Made by a program: the position numbers and the translations under genes
Origin: Phytophthora colocasiae
Taxonomy: Eukaryota > Oomycota > Peronosporomycetes > Peronosporales > Peronosporaceae
Reading direction: 5' to 3'
Assembly (NCBI GenBank): GCA_018806915.1
Contig: JAGKQI010000088.1
Span: 1,426,001-1,490,000, forward strand
DNA: 64,000 bases
Shown: positions 19,993-29,075 of the stretch, one piece after another
Layout: each line of letters begins with the position of its first letter
How positions within the stretch are numbered: the stretch's first letter is position 1
The notes under the pieces: generated by a model
The model's input: only the letters and a program-made list of their open reading frames with translations
Told to the model about the DNA's origin: nothing
The model's database searches: none

Positions 19993-21417
19993 CATTCCAA
20001 CGTGCCGCTTCCCATCTGGACAGGACGGAGAAACATTCATGTGATGGCCATCAGGTGCCACAGAGATGTAGCCAAGTGATCGATGCACTGTGCGCTATAA
20101 GCACCAAGGATGGAGAGCCCATGGGTCAACAAATACTTTGGCAGGAGCTGCTATGCCACTGTTGGGACGAAACTGCTGCGGGTCTCGCACTCGAGTTGCT
20201 GTTGCTCCGTGCGCAAATGGACGTGGATGGTGACAGTGACAATTGGATGGGAGCTACTGCTACGTTGCAGGTGGTTAGTTCCCTATACGCTCAGCTCCCA
20301 GTGACTTTGAAAAGGTTTTGTATGGACCAAGTGTCGGTACTTGTCTCCACACTCATTGACGAAGGACCAGCGTACCCGTTCACCCCACGAATGCAGCTGC
20401 AACTGGAGCTGCTTCGATACTTGGCAGCGGTTGATTTCTTGGACAATTCGGACGATTTGGATACTGCACAATGGCTTGATGACTACTTCCCCGAGTGTTT
20501 TGTATGCTGCGGGGTGGCTCTCCAGCTACTAGACGACTGGAAACAAGAGGACGGCGTTGGAATGTTTCGCATGATGGACATGTGCTTGTTGGTATTCAAG
20601 ACTGTGCTGGGAACTTTTGCAACGAAGAGGGAGGATTTCAACACATTGTTAAAGATATTAACTCCTACGATCACTGCGGCGTTAAGCAGACTGACCAGTC
20701 GACCTGCGATTCCTAATGAGCCTACCGCCAGGAAGATTTCGGATTCGTGCTTAGGAACGAGTTTGTATTTGCTGGTAAAAATCGCTCCTGTAATTGAAGA
20801 GGATGAATGCGACGTGCTGATGAAGATTTTCGAGAGGCTGCTTGTTCCTATTCCAGCTTCCGACTTCAGTACACGACCAGTGCTGCTTTCAGGATGCTTT
20901 GACGCCATCCACCAGATCCTCGTCCACCAGTATCGGTGAGATGATGGAGCCTCCACTGATTAAGCTGCTGGAAGATGGCGACCTTCAAGTTCTGTACGTG
21001 CAGTACACGTCCCGACAAGATCGCTCTGTGGATAGTAGTAGCAACTCAAGCCATTCTGGATCTGACGAAGACATAGAAACTGAAAAAGCAGTGCCGATTG
21101 CTTGTCTCCTCTCGGATATGGGCCTTGACGACACAGAAGACTCGGACGAGCTTGCAATTCAAGACTCAGATGAGATATCTACATGTACTTGTAGTGGTGC
21201 TTCAGTGTTGAGACCTGATGCACCGCAGTGGTTTGGCGAAGAGGACAGTGACGACGACACAAACGAGATGGAAAGTGAGGTTAGCTCACTGCTTCCGGAC
21301 ACCGTAGACGATGATACTACCACCAGTGGAATTGTCTGTATCGCTTCGACTACGACCATGCCGCAGTGGTTTGACGATACGGATGGCGAGGACGAAGCGG
21401 GTATCGACTTGCCGTAA
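19993..21417 (+). pseudogene. 3' part of the helical-repeat gene split by Copia-1
   Basis: The frame continues from the 5' part at 19998 (QRAASHLDRTEKHS) and runs to a stop at 20939. A second frame from about 20930 continues it to 21417 (MMEPPLIKLLEDGDLQVLY, then an acidic Ser/Asp-rich tail with repeated APQWFGEEDSDD and MPQWFDDTDGED). The change of frame, near 20933-20941, is a net one-base shift; a GT at 20937 could be a donor, but I see no convincing acceptor. The folded part is all-helical and Leu-rich (LALELLLLRAQ, MQLQLELLRYLAAVDFLD, LLVFKTVLGTFATK), which suggests HEAT/ARM-type repeats like those of importins or neurochondrin-like proteins. I cannot name the orthologue. Because of the insertion this allele should not make a full protein. 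Confidence 0.7.
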
Positions 21418-22397
21418 ATTTTTAACAGGAGAGCAGCAGTGTCGAGTTGGGCTTACAGTACAGATCTGGAGAACCTTGGAATTGCAGTCGAAAAAGGGCA
21501 AGGTGCTGCCTTACCCTTCGTCATTGCTCACGTAACCACGGGCGAGTGAGCAGCGCTGCAACAGGGAGGGAGGGGGGACCTGCAAATCGACATCTTGGTG
21601 CGGCAACTCATGTCATTCACATGGATCGCTTCGACCTGAGCTGGCCATGCAGCAGTACAATTGTACATGTACTGCACGCCACACGACGCGGCTCACCCAG
21701 ACGTACGCTGCAGGGGCGAGCCACCGCCCTCCCTCTGCGATTAAAGGCCTAGCAGCAAACCGTCTCTGGTGAAGGTCTCGGTGGAGAGTATCCACCGTTG
21801 AGGCAGCGTAAGGCCAAAGCGCCGGTACTCTTGAGCGTTGGTACCAGCACAAAGGAGACCACACACGTAAGTAACATTAACGCTTCAGTCGACGTGCGCA
21901 CAGCGAACGACTCACCCGCCAAAACGGTCCTTACGGTGGACCATGGACTTGTTGCATTTTGTTGTATCTGGGAACGAACTTGACCGTCGAGCTATTGCCA
22001 TGCTGAGCTCAAAAAGAATGCACATGTACGTAGTTGTCGACAGGGATCCATCGCATGAAGCTGCGCGGCTTCACTGAGTGGCATCCGGGCGGCGTTTATG
22101 ATGGCCAAAGAGAGGTGATCCAACTGGGCTCAGCTCTCTGTGCGGCGCCGGTCTCTACATGGCAACGATCAGATGGATTGGCCGGTCTTCAACACGCACT
22201 TGTCTTGCCGCTTGTATTGAATACAATGTATTCCGCGGAGCTTGGAACAAAAGCATCTGTGCCACGCAGTCTGGTCAGGTGGCAGTGCAGAGTGCCGTCG
22301 CGACGTGCGATGCGTCTGGCCCGAGGGCTCTGCCGCTTCTGGCTATGTGGAGGGAGGGAGCCTTCAGTCCTTTGAGCATAAGACAAGAGGAACGCTA
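21418..22397. other. Intergenic stretch of about 1 kb, no gene seen
   Basis: Only short frames without recognisable similarity. It includes a purine run (GGGAGGGAGGGGGGA, near 21567). A signal-peptide exon of the next gene could be hidden here, but I could not find convincing splice borders. Confidence 0.5.
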
Positions 22398-23842
22398 ATG
22401 GCGATGACTGCCGGACGAAGAGCGCTCACGGCCTTGGCGTCAGACACGAGCGACTTCTGCAGTTCCGTCACGTCCTGCCTCAAGGACGGCAGCACTGCGT
22501 GTGATACTACCACAGGCGAGTGTCCTCCGTGTATCTACGCACTGGACAGCACCTACACGTGCTGGGAGAAGGACAACTCGACCAACACTTGTCCATTCAC
22601 AGGCGTCCGCTACGACTGCTGTACGTTTCTGTTGAGAACCTTCCAACCGCTCAATCTTCCTCCTTTCTAACCAAATTCTGTTCGTCTATCAATGCAGCCG
22701 ACTCGTGGAGCTCTAAGACAACGTCCAGCAGCAGCAACAGTGCTACTAACTCGTCTTCCTCGACTACTTCGACTAGCTCAACTGCTGGTACCTCCACTAC
22801 TTCCCCCACAGATTCGTCCTCCTCGTCCTCCGGAACTGGCATCGACACCTCAAGCTCCGCGGCCTCTGGCGGACTCAGCTCGAGTCTCATCACGTACGGA
22901 GCCATTGGCCTCGGTGCAGTCCTGATCGTTGTCATCCTTGGCATTCTATGTGCTCGTAGACGCAAGATGCGTCGTCGTCGGGAGGAAAACATCGCAGCCA
23001 CAGGTGCCGGCAACTTCGGCCGCAACCGAACTCTGTCGGACAAGCGTATGCGTGGGTTGTCGAAGCCAGATGAAGGGTTTGCCGGCCCATACAACAACAT
23101 TCTCGACTCCAGCAAGGTCAATTACGCTGCCCCTGCGAACCTGAACGCAGGCTACGGCTACGCTCGCAAGGGATCTCGTCCAGACCCGATGGATTCGCTT
23201 TCGCGTGTGCCAACGGACGAGTCTCCACGCAGTTTCGACGGGATGTTGACAGACTCATCGCACTCTCCAGCGATGTTGGGCGGCAGTTCGCACAACTCAC
23301 GTGGTTCACACAAGAGCGGCGGACGTAGCGCTCAGGCTCCTCCTGTTGTCGGAGGAATTGGCGGATTCTCCAACGTGACGGAGTACGTTCAGCAGGACGT
23401 TTCTTCCCGTTGCACGTCGACGCCGAACGTCTTTGGCGAATACCTGCGGATGAAGCAGGAGATGCAGTACGACGAAGCCGACCGCAGCACAATGGGAGGG
23501 ATGAGTGGTGTGAGCTTCAGTGACACTATCAGCGACCTGGACAGCGGCAAGTACTCTTTCGAGTCGTCCCAGGGTATTGCTCGACTACCGCAGCAACGGC
23601 GGACAGATATGGATGGACGGTCTTCCATGGCCGACTCCATTACCGACTCCATTGCGGACTCGGTCACCGACTCCATTGCGGACTCGGTCACCGACTCGGA
23701 ATATGCCGAGCAACTACGCGCTCGTGGTGAGAGCGACTGCTACAGCGAAATGTCGTACAATGACGAAAAGTATTCGTTCAGCAGTATCGATGGGCTAGAC
23801 GACAGCCAGGTACGAGAAGGTAAACGTGAGGTGGAGATCTAA
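22398..23842 (+). CDS. Single-pass membrane protein with Cys-rich ectodomain
   Basis: Two exons, 22398-22620 and 22698-23842, joined across a 77-base intron (GTACGT...TGCAG), give 455 residues. Residues about 18-75 are Cys-rich (eight Cys, e.g. DFCSSVTSCLKDG, CPPCIYALDSTYTC). A Ser/Thr stalk follows (about 77-135), then one transmembrane helix (about 140-162, GAIGLGAVLIVVILGILCA) with a strongly basic stop-transfer patch (RRRKMRRRRE). The cytoplasmic part (about 165-455) is Ser/Gly/Asp-rich, with a short repeat near 410-430 (DSITDSIADSVTDSIADSV). The layout is that of a cell-surface receptor or adhesion protein, but I do not recognise the family, and no kinase domain follows. The predicted N-terminus (MAMTAGRRALTALASD) is a poor signal peptide, so the true start or an upstream exon may be missing. 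Confidence 0.7.
22621..22697 (+). other. Intron of the membrane-protein gene
   Basis: Starts GTACGT and ends AATGCAG; 77 bases, phase 1. It joins the Cys-rich exon to the Ser/Thr-rich stalk. Confidence 0.75.
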
Positions 23843-24267
23843 AATGTCGATCTCTCCTACAGTAGATGCGTGATGTTAGCTGTCCAAATGAACCCCCCCA
23901 TTATTTTATGAGCTGAAGGTCCTTCTTGGACAAGAATCTTGAGTTCGATCAAGTAAAATTGGACAATTGAACATGTAGTCTTCTCTTCTACGAGGTGCAA
24001 CAGTGCTAGACAACTTGCATTTCTACCAACAATTGATACGCTGCACTGCAGGTTAGACGTCGAGACGAGAAGGAAGAGAAGAAACGCTCGAGAGAGGATG
24101 CATGTCATTCATATGGGTAGCGAGAATGATAGCACTAATAGATCTGCACATGCATTGGCTCGGCTCAACTCTGCTAGATGCAGGCGCTCTCGTGCGTCGA
24201 AACCATGCAAACCTAGAGAGCGTCTGAATCCGATATCCCATCCGTCCTAACAGTCAACTTGACGCGA
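23843..24267. other. Convergent intergenic stretch, no gene seen
   Basis: It separates the 3' ends of two converging genes. I see no RNA gene or repeat in it. Confidence 0.5.
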
Positions 24268-25104
24268 TCAATGCACCTTTTTGGTTCTCGCCTCCTCTGT
24301 CCCTGGCTGGCTGGTGTCCAAGATGTCGCTCTCGATGTGTTCTTCGCTCGAAATTGGAGCGTTTGCGTCGTTGTTTGGCGCTTGTTCAGTCTCCAGCTCA
24401 TCGATGCTCGTTTGGGTCGTCGAATCTGCTGCTTCGGCTGCATCAGCTGCAACGACAGGCTCGACTTTGGCCCCGAAGCGCAGGATACACTCCTCCGAGA
24501 TAAAGTCCAAGACTTTTTGGTAGATCCGCGAGCGGAACTCAATTCGTTCCTGTCCTTCGAGATACGACGGCAGAGGCACGACAATACCGTCGAAGTCTTG
24601 CATCACGAACGGGTATGTCACTTGCGGTGGCTGTGGACCGTTTGGTAGGAACATGGCACCATTGTTGGCTGTGGCTAGCACTGGCGTCTGCGTTGTAGTC
24701 GGGGAAGAGGTGGATCCTTCTGCATCTACAGCAGTAGCTGGAGATGGAGATGGAGGAGCAGCAGAACTGGAAGGTAAAGAGACTGAGTTGTTATCTGCAG
24801 ACTCCGCTTCATCCAACGAGTCCACTGACTGGCGTTTGTCCGTCGAATACGGCACGAACCGTTCACCTTTGAAGCTTCTGCGTCGCTCTCGCTTGTGCAG
24901 GCGGTTCTTGGCGTCGAGTTTTCGCTGGTGCTGGTTCTGTCGGTTGCGGTGCTCGTCACAGAGGTTGTGAGCCGTCCCAGATGTCTTGAGCGCGCGCTCG
25001 TTCACGCATTTTCCAGTCTTGTAGAGGCATTTGCCGCGGTAGTCGGCGCGCTCTGAGCCTGGCAGCGCTTGTGAGGGGGCGGGGGAGGCTTTGACGTCCG
25101 ACAT
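24268..25104 (-). CDS. Protein with a Cys/His motif and basic helix, unknown function
   Basis: 278 residues from ATG 25104. Residues about 20-75 form a compact Cys/His block followed by a very basic helix: RGKCLYKTGKCVNERALKTS, then HNLCDEHRNRQNQHQRKLDA and KNRLHKRERRRSF. The spacing C-x5-C with a later C-x2-H could bind one zinc ion, and the Arg/Lys/Gln helix could contact nucleic acid. I have an impression that this block recurs in oomycete nuclear proteins, but I cannot name a described family. The middle is Ser/Pro/Thr-rich. A second ordered part (about 155-200, YPFVMQDFDGIVVPLPSYLE and RSRIYQKVLDFISEECILRF) may be a small helical domain. The tail is acidic. A transcription-factor-like role is inferred. 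The first ATG in the frame is at 25194, but the Cys block is close to the ATG at 25104, which I prefer. Confidence 0.6.
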   Translation of the reverse strand: MSDVKASPAPSQALPGSERADYRGKCLYKTGKCVNERALKTSGTAHNLCDEHRNRQNQHQRKLDAKNRLHKRERRRSFKGERFVPYSTDKRQSVDSLDEAESADNNSVSLPSSSAAPPSPSPATAVDAEGSTSSPTTTQTPVLATANNGAMFLPNGPQPPQVTYPFVMQDFDGIVVPLPSYLEGQERIEFRSRIYQKVLDFISEECILRFGAKVEPVVAADAAEAADSTTQTSIDELETEQAPNNDANAPISSEEHIESDILDTSQPGTEEARTKKVH

Positions 25105-25452
25105 GGCGTTGGCTGGCGAGAGAGAAAAAAGGGAATAAAGAGAAGCAGTGGACAGGTTAGAAGCTGCAGCTTTACACCCACAGGAGGCCGCCACCCATGG
25201 TGAGGCGCATTAATGGAGCAAAGTTCGACATTGAATGGCTTACCACGCCGACGTAGACTCAGAGATTCCTCGTGGACTCAGGGCGGGATCAGAGGTATCA
25301 GTCTCTTTAGATTTTATAGACTTTCCTTTCATTTTCGATCGGAATATTTATAGAAGGTAATACAAACCTAAAGGTGCCTTTACTTGATGTATTATTGTCG
25401 TTTATACATTCATAGGGGATGCCTCATCCAGCACTACCTGGTAGCGATTGCT
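25105..25452. other. Intergenic stretch between two minus-strand genes
   Basis: AT-richer than the genes around it. It should contain the promoter of the Cys/His-motif gene and the 3' end of XPB; I see no further gene. Confidence 0.5.
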
Positions 25453-27915
25453 CTAGCGGTACCGGTCTCGGAAGAGGTTGTGACGCTGCTTGGCGCCATG
25501 TCCAGCTGAATATTCCATGTACTTGGTGCCATCCGCACCTGAAAGAGCTCCGAGTGACGCTTTCTTCCTCTTTCGGCCATGACCAGAAAGTTCCAGTCGC
25601 GATAGGTCTTCATCGTCACGAATTGCAGCGTTCTCGTCCTTGGCGGCGCTCTCCACATCGGCACTCAACACTTCGTTCAGCAGCGCCCGCTGGTCTTCCT
25701 TCCGCGTAAACACCCCCTGGAACGACCCAGGCTCAAACAGATCCGTCACCACCTTGAACGTGTAGCCCTGGTCCACGAGGTACTGCTGGCGCTTGTTGGA
25801 GTAAAACATCTCGTGCGTGTCTGTCGAGATGAGCGTGTAGAAGAAGGCGTTGAACCCGCCAGTGGCGTTGGCCTTGGGCCGCAGAATACGACCGAGACGC
25901 TGCGCCTCTTGTCGACGCGAGCCAAAGTGCGACGACACTTGGATGATCACGTTAGCTTCAGGCAGGTCAATGGAGGTGTCACCAACCTTGGAGATGCAGA
26001 TGACGTTGACCAGTGGGGAGCTCCGGAACGACTGTAGTAGCCGCATACGTTCGCGCTCGCCTGTGCCACCGTAGATGTAACCCTTGTTCAGCTTCGTCGC
26101 GTACAGACGGAGGGCGAAAACATCATCAGAAAAGAGTAGAATCTTGTCACCTCGCTCCTCGTGGTACTGGATGAGGAACTCAGCAGCCGTGAACTTGTTC
26201 GGGTTAGCCACGTACAGCAATGCGCGCTTACGAGCGCTCTTGGTCTCTCGCAGGTACTCGCGGTAAAACTCTCCAGCCATGGGACACCACACCTCCACAC
26301 ACGAGACGTTAGCCAGAAATCCGCTCTGGGTCAGATCCATCCAATTGGCTTCATACAGCTTCGGGCCGATGAGGAAGTTCAAATCGCCGATCAAGTCGTC
26401 CTCACGCACCAGAGTCGCAGTCAGCCCAAGCTTGCAATGGCACGCAATGGAGCCAATGACCTTACGAAACATCTTAGCAGGCACAACGTGCACCTCATCC
26501 AGCAAAATGCACCCCCACTCGCGGCTTTGGATGAGTTGCATCACCTCCTCTGAGGCGCGAGCTCGACGTCCACCGAAGGCAACCATAGTGTACGTAGTCA
26601 CAATTACTCCCGAGTCCGGATCGATAAAGTCTTTCGCCACAGACGTAAAGCGTGCGATCTTCTTCTCTGGGATATTTGTCCACATCTTGAACTGCGCAGT
26701 CCATTGCTCAACTGACACGGCTGACGTGCATAGACACAGACATGATTTCTTGATAGTCGAAGCTGCCGTAACACCGGTAAGTGTTTTGCCTGCACCACAC
26801 GGCAGCACAATGATACCAGATCGCGCACGGCCATTACCGAACATCTTACTGAGGGATTTCTCCTGGTACTCGCGGATACGCGTTGTCGGTTTGAGATCCA
26901 TCTCCAGGTCCGGAATGGTTTTGTCGTTTCGGAAGTCGTATTCCTCCATTAGTGGGTAGTCCAGATCCAGACACGCACGCTTCACTTGCTCCACCATCGT
27001 CTTGCGGATCTTAAAAGACACTGTACGCACCGTCTTTTGCTGGTCGCTTGACGGTTTCCCAGGATGATGTTCGTCTGCCACGTTGTAGTCCTCGTTCAGC
27101 AGCTTCTGATACTGCAGATTCGCCTGATCTTCAGCTGTCACGTCCTTTTGAATAAACTCAGCTGAGTCTTCTGCACGTGCTCCACCAGGGGCCACAGGAG
27201 GCGCAGCACTCGAAGAAGCATTGGCTGCGACATCCTCCGCCGTCTCCTTCACACGAGCAGCTCGGATGTGATCGTGCTCCAGCAGCTTCCGCAGCACTTC
27301 TGGGTACAGACTCTCGACATAGAACTCATTGTGGTGCAGCACAAGCTTAGCCTTGCCGTAGCTGAGAGTGCAGTCCTTAATGAAGGCGATGATACCCTCA
27401 GGTAGACGGTTCTTCGACAGTCTCTCCAGCACTTTGAGGATGCTTTCCGTCTCAATAGCCACCGACACAGCAGCGTAAAGGGAGTACGGAGTCAGTTTGT
27501 ACTCGTGCAGGAACTCTGGACGGGAAACAGGCTCTGAGATGGCTACCAGGAAGTCGTAGGCCTGTTTGTAGATAGGGGAGAAGGCTTCTAGGAAGATGCG
27601 GCCATTGGGGCAGACCCACACAGGACGCGCTTCGTGGTCTGGCTTCATGTCCAATGTAGAAAAATCATAGTAACCAGCAGCTTCTCCGTCTCCACCTGCA
27701 GACTGAGCCACTTCGTTCAGCTTCTGCAGGCGGTTCTGGATGCGGCGAGACAAATTGCTCGAGGCGCCGACGCTGTCCACCGACTGCTGCACGCCGCCAG
27801 GGGCCTCCTCGTTCTCCATGTACTCGAGAAGGTCCTCGCCCACAGATCCGCCATAGTCCTCAGCTAGAGACTTGCGCTTCAGCCGCTGCTTCTGGCCACC
27901 TTTAGTGCTGCTCAT
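25453..27915 (-). CDS. XPB: TFIIH DNA helicase/translocase subunit XPB (ERCC3, Ssl2)
   Basis: 820 residues from ATG 27915, close to the usual 780-850. XPB is the ATP-driven translocase of TFIIH that opens promoters for RNA polymerase II and acts in nucleotide excision repair in the nucleus. The N-terminal damage-recognition-like part is present (RPVWVCPNGRIFLEAFSPIY, about 95-115). Helicase domain 1 has Walker A (LPCGAGKTLTGV, about 368-379), the DEVH box (LLDEVHVVPA, about 470) and the RED motif (ATLVREDD, about 500). Helicase domain 2 ends with motif VI (QRLGRILRPK, about 671). No break or intron seen. The frame is also open upstream to an ATG at 27996, but that part lies in the inverted repeat of the Tc1-type element that starts 45 bases upstream of the ATG at 27915. 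Any promoter that once lay further upstream is now separated from the gene by 31 kb of nested transposons. Confidence 0.95.
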   Translation of the reverse strand: MSSTKGGQKQRLKRKSLAEDYGGSVGEDLLEYMENEEAPGGVQQSVDSVGASSNLSRRIQNRLQKLNEVAQSAGGDGEAAGYYDFSTLDMKPDHEARPVWVCPNGRIFLEAFSPIYKQAYDFLVAISEPVSRPEFLHEYKLTPYSLYAAVSVAIETESILKVLERLSKNRLPEGIIAFIKDCTLSYGKAKLVLHHNEFYVESLYPEVLRKLLEHDHIRAARVKETAEDVAANASSSAAPPVAPGGARAEDSAEFIQKDVTAEDQANLQYQKLLNEDYNVADEHHPGKPSSDQQKTVRTVSFKIRKTMVEQVKRACLDLDYPLMEEYDFRNDKTIPDLEMDLKPTTRIREYQEKSLSKMFGNGRARSGIIVLPCGAGKTLTGVTAASTIKKSCLCLCTSAVSVEQWTAQFKMWTNIPEKKIARFTSVAKDFIDPDSGVIVTTYTMVAFGGRRARASEEVMQLIQSREWGCILLDEVHVVPAKMFRKVIGSIACHCKLGLTATLVREDDLIGDLNFLIGPKLYEANWMDLTQSGFLANVSCVEVWCPMAGEFYREYLRETKSARKRALLYVANPNKFTAAEFLIQYHEERGDKILLFSDDVFALRLYATKLNKGYIYGGTGERERMRLLQSFRSSPLVNVICISKVGDTSIDLPEANVIIQVSSHFGSRRQEAQRLGRILRPKANATGGFNAFFYTLISTDTHEMFYSNKRQQYLVDQGYTFKVVTDLFEPGSFQGVFTRKEDQRALLNEVLSADVESAAKDENAAIRDDEDLSRLELSGHGRKRKKASLGALSGADGTKYMEYSAGHGAKQRHNLFRDRYR

Positions 27916-27959
27916 GTATGGAGTTGATCGAGAATTCGGGATCTGAGCGAAAGTTAGTA

Positions 27960-28173
27960 CAGTGCACGCGGAAAATATAGACTTGGATTTTTGCATTGTT
28001 TTGTCAAATCAAACGCATTGAAGCCAAGCGTTTTAGCCAGTAACAAGCAGTTCTTGGCGGTCATTTTGCGGTGCCGCTTGCGTCAAATCGGACTTGTGGG
28101 GGTCAAGCTACAGTCAAAAATCTACCGGGAGCGGGGGAGTCCAAGCGCGAAAAAGATAGACCAGGTAAGTGTT
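27960..28173. repeat. Left terminal inverted repeat of the Tc1-type element
   Basis: 214 bases beginning CAGTGCACGCGGAAAATATA; its reverse complement recurs at 59134-59352. Confidence 0.93.
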
Positions 28174-28234
28174 CATTTGTCCGACAGTGTTATTAGAGTC
28201 AATTAAGCGTTCTAATCTATTGCTACGGCTTCTT

Positions 28235-28394
28235 TAGTAATCAATCTTGTGGCCGTCGGCCTTGTGGACTTTTAGGCAGCGAGTTTTCATCGAGCGAACG
28301 AGACTTTCCAACGTTGACACAGATATCGCGTTCCATGCGGTCTTGATAGCCTCGACCAGCTCGCTCTTACTGTCATATTGCTTCCCGTTGATGT
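28235..28394 (-). pseudogene. C-terminal part of the Tc1-type transposase
   Basis: On the minus strand this stretch begins at the Copia-2 target duplication and reads INGKQYDSKSELVEAIKTAW, then LRSMKTRC-like sequence and KVHKADGHKIDY before a stop at 28235. It picks up the frame that breaks at 58178-58182, inside ARAVY, so the transposase was complete before Copia-2 entered. The C-terminal motif around SMKTRCLKVHKADG is typical of Tc1-like transposases. Confidence 0.85.
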
Positions 28395-28564
28395 TAACGG
28401 AGTGAGCACTGGGAGATGTCTTAATGCAAAGACGTCAACTTGTTAGATAGAAGGTAAATCTGAGACTGACATACAACTAAGTGCCGCGGGACGCGGACTT
28501 TCTACCATCACTCTTGCAACGGCAACTTCAACTTCTGTAGCAAAAGTGGGTACACTTTCCAACA
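28395..28564 (-). repeat. Copia-2 3' LTR
   Basis: 170 bases, one mismatch to 58008-58177. The polypurine tract on the minus strand (GGAGGGGGCG) is next to it at 28565-28574. Confidence 0.92.
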
Positions 28565-28576
28565 CGCCCCCTCCGA

Positions 28577-28894
28577 TGTGACGGGGGTCACACAGCACTT
28601 CACACAGAGGAAGGCTTGGAGTATACTAACTCCTAGTGAACGGCAGTTCACTCGGTCCCCAAAGACTTGGGGAGACTAACTAAAGATTAGGTAGATTTAA
28701 GACTGAATATATTATAGATACTTGTTAGCTTGGCCTGCAATACAAACTAAAAGATATCTATAGTGTAACCTATATAGAAGGTGATAGGTGGCTGCGGAGC
28801 CACCTGCCACGTGTCACCATTATGTGTGACACACATTAAATGTATCCACTTCGGAAGAGTGACTAAAGTCACTCTTCAATGTAACCCCGTTACA
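28577..28894 (-). repeat. Gypsy-1 3' LTR, built of consecutive hairpins
   Basis: 318 bases, nearly identical to 36498-36813. Perfect stems include TGTGAC/GTCACA at the very start, TCCCCAA/TTGGGGA (28656-28673), AGGTGGCT/AGCCACCT (28786-28805), GTGTCAC/GTGACAC (28811-28832), AAGAGTGACT/AGTCACTCTT (28855-28876) and TGTAAC/GTTACA at the very end (28880-28894). Confidence 0.95.
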
Positions 28895-28907
28895 TCCTCC
28901 CCCACTT
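28895..28907 (-). other. Gypsy-1 polypurine tract
   Basis: On the minus strand AAGTGGGGGAGGA directly precedes the 3' LTR, the expected place for the plus-strand primer. Confidence 0.75.
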
Positions 28908-29075
28908 AGATTCGACTCTCGTCCAATCAGAGAAGAGAGAAAATCCCTTCACATTTCTCTCTTCAATGTCGAAATCGATCGACCTGCCGCCAGCTCTTAT
29001 CGCTGCGGCTTCTGCTCTCACAGAGCACAGGGCGCACTGCCAACGCGTACCAGGCTTCCTTGGAAGCCCAGCAAC

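Noticed and set aside
21550..22400. tRNA or other RNA genes in the gaps
   Set aside because: I found no convincing cloverleaf or conserved RNA motif by eye; this does not exclude them.
25453..27996. XPB starting at ATG 27996
   Set aside because: The first 27 codons would lie mainly in the Tc1-type inverted repeat and have no XPB character; ATG 27915 is preferred.
28975..29075. Upstream start for the antisense ORF via the frame at 28966
   Set aside because: That frame differs from the long ORF and shows no sign of a real protein; ATG 29076 is the first good start.
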